Below, piece by piece: positions 55,568 through 64,000 of a stretch of DNA of 64,000 nucleotides (its first letter is position 1; each line of letters starts with the position of its first letter). The stretch comes from Pascua guehoae (Eukaryota > Basidiomycota > Tremellomycetes > Trichosporonales > Trichosporonaceae). The notes beneath the pieces are model-generated. The model saw nothing but the letters and a program-made list of their open reading frames with translations, made no database searches and was not told the DNA's origin. Both the position numbers and the translations under genes were made by a program. The stretch is taken from positions 3,454,752 to 3,518,751 of the forward strand of contig BCJX01000001.1 in assembly GCA_001600415.1 (NCBI GenBank), written 5' to 3'.

Positions 55568-57007
55568 TGAGATCCGCGAGGTCACGGGTCATAGTAGTCG
55601 GGCGAGTTCTGCAACATGCATAAGACTGGCTCCCGTCACCAACGGCAACGTGTACGTGGTCGTGTACGCCAGCCGGCGGCGGAAGGGCGTGCTGCCGACC
55701 GGAATGGCGCGACGCCGGATACGCGCCCAGTATACCTCAACCGGCCTCACTAGCTGGATCCAGTATGCGTGCCTGTGGCGAGTTGGAGGGGGTCACATGC
55801 ATGGACAGTCAGGTGACGACAATTGAAACGCAGGTGCACACGACTTGTCGCATCTGGCATCTGGCATCTCGGTCAAGTTCTAGGGGGCGCTACTCGCCGT
55901 CGCCGGCCAGATGCGCAAGGCTGGATTCTCGATCTGGATGCGTGGGAACGACATGGCACCTGACCGCGTCTGAAGCCCGACCACATGCTTGCTTGCTTAT
56001 GCTTGGTGTGGTGCTTGGTGCGGTGCATGGTGCTGGGTGCTTGCTTGTCCACCCAGACACAGATCTGGCACGTGCCGCTCAAGCATCCTCCCATTCGCCA
56101 GCTCGTCAATTCAACCCACCACATGCATCACAGCCGCGCAGCTCGTCTGCTCGTCTGCTCGCGCTCACAAACCACGATGGCGGGTCACATGACCAGAACG
56201 CTAGACTAGACTTGTGACCGATCGGGCCGTTCCTGTTCCAGCGGATGCGGATGCGGATGCTTATCGCCCCGCCCCGCGTCATTGGGCGCTCGGATCCGGG
56301 CGCCCCCACGGGTGTTTTGGTCTTGTGCTTGCAGTCAGACAACGTGTTTTGCGGTTGAGCACGTTCGCAATGTTCCCGTTGACGCATGGTGTGGGCGTGT
56401 CTCGTGTTGATGGCCGTCCAGCCCGGTCCGCTGGTCCGCCAGTCCGGTCTGCATCCTGCATTCTGCGTTGCGTTCTCCAGCAGACCTGGGCCCCTAGCTC
56501 CTCTGGCCCGCCTGCTGCCTGGGCAGACTCAGTTCGGTATTCCGATCGCTAGTTTCCAACGACGGGCTCGGTACATCGGCATAAGCGCGCGACGGGGTCG
56601 GTGTCGGCGCGTGTCCGGTAGCGTTAAGCGCGCGACGGCGTGAAACAGATCAACGCGAGCTGATCAGTGCCGACCGCCGACCGAGTGCACAAGACCGGCT
56701 GGCGCCACCGTGCACGAGACCACGGCTGGGCGGGGCTCGGCGGTGGCGTTGGCGCTGGATCGCTGTCCCGGAGCAGAACCCCCCCCCCGCCCACCCCCCT
56801 CCCCCGCGCCCGTGGCCCGTGGCGCGTGCGGCCGCTTGGTGAGCCGGACGCCTCGGGATGTTTCCGATGCCGCAGGATGGCAGCGTGCAGATCATTCCCA
56901 GGGGGAGCTCCAGTGCACTGCTGGCACAGTTCACAAGCAACGCGGTGGGTGCGCGGGACAAACGAAAAGCAGTGGGAGTGGGCTCCCCGCGCGCCCTGAG
57001 CGCCGTG

Positions 57008-57012
57008 GCGGC

Positions 57013-57043
<31 letters not shown>

Positions 57044-57089
57044 AGGTGGTGGCGGCGGAGGTGGCGGCGGAGGTGGCGGAGGCGGAGGC
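57008..57089. repeat. GCG/GGT trinucleotide tract
   Basis: About 80 bp of GGC units passing into GGAGGT units. It would encode poly-Pro or poly-Gly in the six frames, which explains the long low-complexity frames there. Confidence 0.85.
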
Positions 57090-57913
57090 TGGTGTGTGGC
57101 GTGGGTGTGTGGCGTGGGCGATCCGAACGTGTCGCGGGTGGTGATCCCGAGCTCGGCGGGTGCAGCAGCAGCGTGCAGCGTGCAGCGTGCAGCCGTTTCT
57201 GCAAGCATGCAAGCATGCAAGTGCACGTTATGATGGGACGTAGGATCCGTGTCTTATCTGCGAGAAGAATCAGAATCCCAGTATTAGGGGGGTTTGAGGT
57301 GGTGCCCAGGCTGCGGCGTGGGCTTTGATCAGCCACGGCTCGTCCTGAGGGCCGTGGCCAGATAGCCTTGTGGCCTGGTGGCCAAAGTTAAGCGTAGTCA
57401 CTTGCATACTTGCTTACCTGTGCAACTCTGCGAGCGTTACCGAAACCGCACAGACTCGGCCCTCGCACACACTCGTGCGCACACGTTTTGCAATGTTGCA
57501 GGCTGCTCGTCCAAGGCCGCCCGTCTTACCCTTGTACACCCTAGTACACCCTTCTGCCTTCTGCCAGACATCGGTTCCCACGCGGCTTTCGCCGGTGCGT
57601 TTGCCGCTGGCAGCCGGTGTACCGGTTGGTGTACGCGTTTAGCATGCGCGGCCGCTGCTGTGCTCGATGCCATCCTCCGCTGCCAAGTATGCAATCCATA
57701 CATTCATTCCAGTATTACAATCCTATACCACAGTGCCCGGAAACCATAATGCCCAAAAATAAAAAGGAGGAATGAAAATTATGTAAAATGCTTGTGTTGC
57801 GTGGTCAAGGCAGGTATGGCGTGTGTTGTGCACCTGCAGATGGTCGTGGATGGCGAGTGGCGAGGGAATTTGGAGATGCTAATGCGGGGTTGATTGTGTA
57901 CGAAGAAAAAAGT

Positions 57914-59536
57914 CTACGCCTGGGGCGGACGCTGCTGGTCGGCGCTGCCGTCGCGTGTGCTTGTGTGCGGCGGGTCCTCGTTTGCAGGCGAGCTCTCGGT
58001 AGAGTCTAGCGCCGACTCGTCTGGGGTGCCGTTCTCGCTCCTGATGCGCTGGAGCGGGTTGGCAATGAACATTGACGGGTTGTCACCGCGGGCGCTGGAC
58101 CGGCGCGGGGGCGGGTGACCCAGTAGACGCGACGAAGTCGTCGGGGTGTACGGCGCCGTCGCCCAGCCGCCAGACGGGGGCTGCAGACCGAGAAGGGACG
58201 CAGCAGCCGGCGACGACGAGCCGCGGCGCGCAAGGAGCGACGGGGGGATCGGCGCCGGGAGGGGGTTGTGTGCGAAAGCAATCGCGGCCGGCCGGTGCTG
58301 CAGAGGCGGCAGGTAGACGGGCCCGCCGTTGATCGGGCTCAAGGTGGGCGAGTTGGACCCCGGAAGTGGCCGCGCCCGAGTCGGCGGCGTTGGGGCCTTG
58401 ACAGTCTTGATATTGTTGGACGAGTTCGGCCGGCGAGCGCGGGCCGGGCGATCGGCGCGGTCGAGCGGGAGCGGCGTCGCCGCCCCGGCGGGAGGTGAGG
58501 ACGCCCACGAGTACGAGTGCGAGTGCGAGTGCGAGTGCCGCGTACGCGTACCTATCGCTGTGACCGGAGATCGGGGGGATCTGGGGGCCGAGGGAACTTG
58601 GCTTGTCGGAGGATTAACAACAAGAGCGACCGGGGGTGTGGTGGTCGACGTCGTCGAAGATGGGGATGGAGATGCCGACGCCGGGGCAGACGCAGCGGGC
58701 GGCGCAGCCGTCGAACCAGTTGCCAGAGCGAGCGTCCGGGGCGGTGAGTCTTGGGCTCCCTTCTGGCTCGTCGTGCCGCCACCAACATAACCGCCACCGG
58801 GTGGGCCTGGGAGGCCGTGGGCGAGACGGCTAATCTGCCCCGAAGCAATAGACCCGCGACGGCCGGGCGCTGGACGGGCGTGGAAGAGGGGCACGGCGGG
58901 CGCGGGTGCTGACGGCGGCATGTGTGACATGACGGGCGAGGGGAACAGTCGTCCTGGCCCTCCAGAGGAGGTGGTGCCAGACGAGGGCGATGTCGAGGTG
59001 GACGCAGAGCGGCGTCCGGCAACGGCGGCCGTGTCTGGGATGGGATACTCGAACGGGCCGAGCTCGGCCGTAGGCGTCGACGTCAACTGGGCCGTGTGGA
59101 ACGTGTCGAAGCGGAACGGCGTCAGGGTGGGGGCTGGCGCTCGTGGTGCGTCGGGGTCGATTCCCTCGTCGCTATCGCGCGTGCCAAGGAGTGCGTTGGC
59201 ATTGCCGGGCGAGTCGGCAGACTCTAGCGCCAGAGGGCCAACACAGCCACCACTGACGAGTGAGCCAGCTGGCAGAGTAGGGTGTGGGCGTTGCCGTGCC
59301 GAGTGTTTCGTGTTGCTCAGCCCAAGGCCGACCTCTGCTTCCGCGTTGGCAGCCATGGTGAGGAGGTGTGGCGGCTGTTCCGTGTCGGGTGTCAGGAGAG
59401 GCGGTGGGGGAATGGACGAGACAGAACTCCTGCGCGAACTCGGTGGAGACGGCGGTGAGACGAGCGGCGCTCGAGCAAGGTGCGCGCATGGCCCAGAGGG
59501 CGCGGGGGCAGCGATGGCGGGGCCGATCGTGCCCAT
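57914..59536 (-). CDS. Pro/Ser/Ala-rich disordered protein, hypothetical
   Basis: Intronless frame of 540 residues from the first ATG (59536). The frame is open further upstream to 59605, but no ATG occurs there, so an upstream exon is possible. Composition is Pro, Ser, Ala and Gly-rich throughout, with short polar patches: SSRRSSVSSIPPPPLLTPD, then PGRRGSIASGQISRLAHG, HSHSHSHSYSW (from a GAGTGC repeat at 58508-58540), LARRGSSSPAAASLLGLQP and PRRSSARGDNPSMFIANP. The RRxS and SP sites would suit phosphorylation. No fold, signal peptide or membrane segment is visible. Regulators of growth in basidiomycetes often look like this, but no family can be named. The length without stops and wobble GC speak for a real gene. 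Confidence 0.62.
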   Translation of the reverse strand: MGTIGPAIAAPAPSGPCAHLARAPLVSPPSPPSSRRSSVSSIPPPPLLTPDTEQPPHLLTMAANAEAEVGLGLSNTKHSARQRPHPTLPAGSLVSGGCVGPLALESADSPGNANALLGTRDSDEGIDPDAPRAPAPTLTPFRFDTFHTAQLTSTPTAELGPFEYPIPDTAAVAGRRSASTSTSPSSGTTSSGGPGRLFPSPVMSHMPPSAPAPAVPLFHARPAPGRRGSIASGQISRLAHGLPGPPGGGYVGGGTTSQKGAQDSPPRTLALATGSTAAPPAASAPASASPSPSSTTSTTTPPVALVVNPPTSQVPSAPRSPRSPVTAIGTRTRHSHSHSHSYSWASSPPAGAATPLPLDRADRPARARRPNSSNNIKTVKAPTPPTRARPLPGSNSPTLSPINGGPVYLPPLQHRPAAIAFAHNPLPAPIPPSLLARRGSSSPAAASLLGLQPPSGGWATAPYTPTTSSRLLGHPPPRRSSARGDNPSMFIANPLQRIRSENGTPDESALDSTESSPANEDPPHTSTRDGSADQQRPPQA

Positions 59537-59896
59537 CGTGGACGGGGCCGGCACAGTGGAATGGGGGTCAATGGCTGGGGGTGGGTGAGGTTGTTGGTCC
59601 GACAAGTCGGGGGGGTTGGTGGGTTGGGTGAAACAGAAACAGAAGGTTTGTGGGCAAGGGACCGGGGACGACGATAACAGCGTGGCCTTGTTATAAGAAT
59701 GCCAAGCGGGGGATCGCCAGCCAGCCAGCCTGCGCGGCTAACGTCGGACGTCCGGACGTGGGCGTCCGCGATGGGATGCGACGAGTGGCGTGCGTGGCGT
59801 GCGACGACGAGGTGGGTCAAACCTCGTTCGCGGCAGCTGGTCGCAACTCGTCGCTGGTGGCAGCTGGGCAACACGCGGCGGCGTGTGTCAAGGGCG

Positions 59897-59930
<34 letters not shown>
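59897..59930. repeat. GCGT microsatellite
   Basis: Eight GCGT units in the upstream region of the Pro-rich gene. Confidence 0.9.
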
Positions 59931-59931
<1 letters not shown>

Positions 59932-60237
59932 AGTGTGCGTGAACAGGTTGTGAGGGGGAGAGGTGTGAGGGCGTGCGTGCGTGCCTTGCGTGCGTGGGCA
60001 GCCGTTTGTTTCTCTCTGGGTTTGATAAAAAGAGTCGTGTGGTGGAATGGAATGGAAATGGAAAAGGAAATGGAATGAAGAACAAGGGAGGCTGAGACTC
60101 GGCCTCAGATGGAAGAATGGATCAAGAAAGGTCCGACGCGGGGATAACGAGTCGTTGGGGGGTGGGAGTGTAGTGGTGGTTGGCAAGGACGAGACGGAGA
60201 CGATCCTTGTTGGAAGAGCAACGTGTGTGGTTGTGTT

Positions 60238-60240
<3 letters not shown>

Positions 60241-60267
<27 letters not shown>
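60241..60267. repeat. GGCT microsatellite, block 1
   Basis: About six to seven GGCT units. A second block of the same motif stands about 1 kb away (61267-61296). Confidence 0.9.
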
Positions 60268-60268
<1 letters not shown>

Positions 60269-61265
60269 TGGTCTTGGTAGGCTCAGTGCTCGGGTTTTGG
60301 ATGGCGGATGAATGAATGGTGGATGAGCGAGAGCGAGGGGAGGGAGGGAGGGTGGATGCAGGCATGCACGCATGGCTGCCATTGTGGCTCGGCTGGAACG
60401 AGGTACAGTTCGGTCAAACCTGAGCCATGGCGCGGCGCAACACGGCCTACGCCCATTTGATACCTCGTACATCCCGTACCAACCCCCCCCCCCCCCTTGG
60501 CCCTTGTCCTTGTCCTCGTCCTCGTCTCCTTGCGTCCCCTGTCCCTGTCCTTGTCCCTATTCCCCCTGGCTCGGAAAAAAAAGACAAGAGCACTCCTCTA
60601 GTCTCACTCACCCTTTGACTTGTGCCCGTGCCTCGAGTCTCGGGCATGCCGCTGGCCACACAGGTACACAGGGCCTGCCTCATGCCTCTAGCCATGCTGT
60701 CTCCCCCCGCCTTGGCCACCTGCACCTTGGCCCCCTGGCGTCGCTATTGTCGGGACAGACTCGAACACGGATGGGTCTTGTCTGCTGATTTGCGACCGTG
60801 CGTGCCCTTAGATGTCCCCCTTTCCCCCTCGCCAACAATCAGACCGCCGGGCAGTCCCATGGCGTTCAAGGTGGTGAGCATGAGCCCCCCCCCCCAACTT
60901 GATGTTTGAGTGGTTGCTGCCGACCATGCCGTGTTTCGAACAATGCACTGCCTGCCCCATGCCCATGCCCCCGTGCCCCACGCCCAACAATCCCCGTGCG
61001 CCCATTCCCCTTTTTGGCTCTCCGTGATCCAGTACCCAGTTGGCCAGTTGGCCAGTTGGCACGTTGGCACACATGCATCTCGGTGCCGGTAGGCCACGCA
61101 AGCTTGGTCCCGCGCGTTGCAATGCTACGAGGTTGTACGATTTTGGCTCGACTTTGGCACATCCCGCCCACGGCTTGGGTCAGGTGGTCTGCAGGCTTTC
61201 CGCCTGTTACCAAGAGATTCTTGGTACGCCCTTGTGCCCACTTGGCAACTTGGCTGCAGTTGGCA

Positions 61266-61266
<1 letters not shown>

Positions 61267-61298
<32 letters not shown>

Positions 61299-61314
61299 TG
61301 GTATGGTATGGTAT
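61267..61314. repeat. GGCT block 2 followed by ATGGT units
   Basis: About seven GGCT units run directly into four (A)TGGT units, a compound microsatellite. Confidence 0.9.
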
Positions 61315-63280
61315 GGTCACAATGGTGCCCCTCAGATGCGGGGGCGTTTAGGTGTCTGTTGTGGTACAGTAGCGTCGATCCCGTTTGATGCATGGCCCCT
61401 TCCATCTCTCTGGCACTACTAACTGTAGGACACAATATGCACCCAGCCAACAGACGGAGCTACAGGACGCCTCTAATGAAAAAGGCTACCACAACTTTTG
61501 CCCATGTCCCTCGAGGGCATGCCCCTGCTTCGTCTGCCGGCACCTAGGTGCCTCTGCCCCTGGTTGCAGCATGCGGTATGCAGTGTGGTGGCATGCGGCA
61601 GCAGAGTGCGGGCCAGGGTGAGGGGAATGCAGGAAAAGGTACATGCTCGGGCACAATCCACTTGTGGCCTTGTGGGCTAGCGGCACAAGTAGTGTACCTT
61701 TTTTGTGCCTTGGCACCTGCATCTTGCAGCAGAGCTTAACACTTGGCAACAAGACGGCTCACTTGCTGCTTGCTGGGCACACTCTCCCCAGCCCTTTATG
61801 GGCCAATGCCAATGCCGCCACTTCCCTTTGGGCTGCGAGGTCTGTTCTCTTGGGTCTTGGCGAGAAGAACGATCTAGCCTAAACTGACCAATGATAATTA
61901 ATAAACAAGAACCCACATGCCACCATGGACTAGAAACGCTGCGCATCCCTTTACTTTAGCTTCAACGTTTGTTGTTAATTGCCTTGATATGTTTCACCCG
62001 CCAAATTCACTTGCACATGATGCGGATGCAAAAAGCACGATAGAGGCTGATTCTGATGGCGACCACTCATGCACCCATGCACCATGCACCATGCACCCAC
62101 CCACCCACAGACGACTGTCCCATCGTTACAACAAACTTGCAAGGGAAATCCCCCTTCAGGGAAGACTGGACGGTTGTCCCAAAGCTTCGGGGAACACTCT
62201 CGTACTCACCCATCGTGGGTCGGCCTCTGCAACAAACCACAGTTACCTTCAAAGTGGACACAAACCAACCTCCCTTCACGCCCGTCGATTACCGGCGACC
62301 GGTCGTTCGGAACCAACGCCCCGTGTCGGATCCTGTTCCAGCACAGGAGGTTGAAACCCCCGCAACATTACGGCATCGGAATTCCCGGTCCCGGCCCACA
62401 CTCTCCGTTCGCGGCGTTCAGAGTGTTCTCTACTCATCTAGCATGCAGTTATGCTTTCGTTTGCGTGTTTACCCTTTGCTTGACCACGCGGCAACATCGT
62501 ACTACAGCAGCTAGCTAGGCGATATTTTGTCGACGATACGCCGACGAGGTCGGTGTCAAGAGATCGGCGGATCTGCGAGCACACTCGATGGCGAGTTCGG
62601 CCACAGTGCGGCCGTGGCGGGCGCCACGACGCCACGGCAACGCCAACATGCCATTTCGACAGCTGCCACTGTACAGGTAGCTGTACAGACTGCACTGTCA
62701 CTGTCACCATGTCACTCAAACTCTGATCCAAGACGCAGGGTGCATGGAACACGATGCAAGCAGTACAGTAATGCGATTACAAGCTAAGCATCACGCCGTC
62801 GCGACCCTACCACCAGACGTGGGAGGGAAGCGGGTATGGGCCATCTGTCACGTCTGCGAATGCGCCATCTGCCACCCACAGCCGCCACATACTCTAGGTG
62901 CCAACTGCATACATCATCAATACAGCCCACGGCAACGTCTGGAACACGCGTCCAGCACACGACGGAGGAGCGATGCGGAGAATGCCATGCCAGAGCCTAG
63001 ACACGAGCCGTGGCGGACGGAACATGCGAGATCCAGCGACCACCCTTCCATGCCGCGATCACCACCTTGGAACCTCTAATCCTCCTGCGGCCTGCGGGTT
63101 CATTCAGTGCTGGAACGTAGTCTCGAAAACCATGGCATGCCGCTGCTATTTGTGCGACATGCTGGAACGTATATCCGCAACGACGGCGCAATTCAGTCCA
63201 CTGGATGCAAGTGGCGCAATCCTGTCGTCTGTCTCATCTCCGTATCCATATTGAGACGACGCAGATGCGAGATCAGCATG

Positions 63281-63385
63281 AATGGGAACTAACTAGCCTC
63301 CCTGACACAGTTGTCAACAGGCGACTACAATATGAGTGGCAACTAACTCGTCTCCCTGACGCAGTTGTCAACAGTTGACGACTGC
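63281..63385. repeat. Imperfect ~52-bp direct repeat
   Basis: Two copies share GAACTAACTAGCCTCCCTG (second copy CAACTAACTCGTCTCCCTG) followed by ACxCAGTTGTCAACAG. They are about 50 bp apart, and further CAGGCGACTGCAA-like pieces follow. Confidence 0.75.
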
Positions 63386-64000
63386 AGCAGGCGACTGCAA
63401 CAGGACTGCAAACTGTCACATGCCCTGACGGACAACAAGGGCCTGCCGCGGCCGCCTGACTGGGTTGCAGTTCAGACCCGGGAACACTGGATATACACAC
63501 GGACGTGGCGTGATGATACACCCGGCATGTCGGCTCGGCAAGTCGACGCCGGGCTCGATGCATCCGACTCATTCCAATCACGCCTTCTCACAGTCAAGTG
63601 GGCTAGACCTAATTCCACATCGACGTGCCACACAACATATCACGCCCTCATACACCCCACGTGCCGTGCGATGCCGAGCACCGACCACACTAACCACGCA
63701 TCACCACCACGAGGCCACAACCTTGCCACTTGCCACCCACGTTTCTTGCAATTGCATCGCACCCTCACGCGCCACATTGCATTAGCCCATGTCGGGTCTT
63801 GAACCATGTTTTCAATCTGCGCCACGCCGCCACGCCGCCGCCGCCACGCCGCCACCCGCCACCCGATCTCGTCCCCGCCTCGCTGGCCACTCACGAGACG
63901 GGCAACTCGGGCTCGAGTCGGTCCAGTTCGAGCCACTCGAGGCACTCGCGAGACGAGCCATTCGAGCGAGATGAGCCACAAAGCCGCCCCTACCACCCCC

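Larger units (their letters stand above)
54053..57913. other. 3.9-kb gene-poor, repeat-rich stretch
   Basis: No supported gene. Contents are a 17-bp minisatellite (54581-54665), CTGCCACCGT repeats (55519-55567), CTTG/GGTG repeats around 55988-56050 and a GCG/GGT tract (57008-57089). Open frames are short or are forced by the repeats. Confidence 0.55.
59537..64000. other. 4.5-kb repeat-rich stretch to the window end
   Basis: Begins with the presumed 5' region of the Pro-rich gene, including a GCGT tract (59897-59930) and GGCT tracts (60241-60267, 61267-61296). C runs occur at 60483-60497 and 60885-60897. A frame of 152 codons (62056-62514) has a mixed, protein-like middle (KSPFREDWTVVPKLRGTLSY), but I cannot place it. 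An imperfect direct repeat occurs at 63281-63385. No gene is called; the right end may extend into another locus. Confidence 0.5.

Noticed and set aside
56624..57336. Poly-Pro or poly-Arg frames over the GCG tract
   Set aside because: Artefacts of the trinucleotide repeat.
59392..60186. 264-codon minus-strand frame
   Set aside because: Driven by the GCGT microsatellite (Thr-His-Ala-Arg repeats) and the 5' region of the Pro-rich gene.

Overview
The window looks like nuclear DNA of a basidiomycete yeast or mould, most likely Tremellomycetes and perhaps Trichosporonales. The evidence is GC-rich sequence, many short GT-AG introns (about 37-100 nt) inside nearly every gene, CT-rich leaders, tRNA genes with introns, and fungal-specific families (CFEM, BIM1-like, BUD4-type, Dal5-type). 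The lineage is an inference, because no rRNA or barcode locus is present.

Layout. 1-5.2 kb: no convincing gene, some short repeats. 5.3-9.6 kb: a zinc alcohol dehydrogenase (+) and a small coiled-coil protein (+). 10.6 kb: tRNA-Pro (-) with an intron. 11.7-13.5 kb: a Dal5-type transporter with seven exons (+). 13.5-16.9 kb: no gene seen. 17 kb: a probable Ser-rich protein (+). 18.3-19.8 kb: ATG3, the E2-like enzyme of autophagy, nine exons (-). 20.5-26.3 kb: a 1914-residue BUD4-type septin-ring protein with anillin-like and PH domains (+). 27.8-30.6 kb: a CCCH zinc-finger protein (-). 31.9-33.4 kb: a 1-Cys peroxiredoxin (+). 34.2-37.5 kb: a Ubp3/USP10-type deubiquitinase (-). 38.7-40.1 kb: fibrillarin NOP1 (+). 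44.7-45.5 kb: a coiled-coil protein whose start codon appears to be split by an intron (+). 47.3-54.1 kb: initiator tRNA-Met with an intron, a BIM1-like membrane protein (-), a CFEM surface protein (+), a D-arm-less tRNA-Glu-like element (-), tRNA-Asp (+), and two tRNA-Leu genes pointing at each other across a minisatellite. 58-59.5 kb: a Pro/Ser-rich disordered protein (-). 60-64 kb: repeats and homopolymer runs, no gene recognised.

The genes are individually transcribed housekeeping and surface functions: fermentation, uptake, autophagy, cytokinesis, peroxide defence, ubiquitin removal, rRNA methylation, cell wall and copper/heme-related proteins. I see no biosynthetic cluster, transposase, CRISPR or viral element. 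Three gene pairs share divergent promoters: ATG3/BUD4, CCCH/peroxiredoxin and UBP3/NOP1. The most unusual structures are the tRNA-Leu inverted pair with a minisatellite core, the split start codon at 44.74 kb, the intron in the initiator tRNA, and a pair of foldback elements at 41.4-41.6 kb. Exon-intron models were built by hand from reading frame, splice sites and family conservation. All multi-exon totals came out divisible by three.
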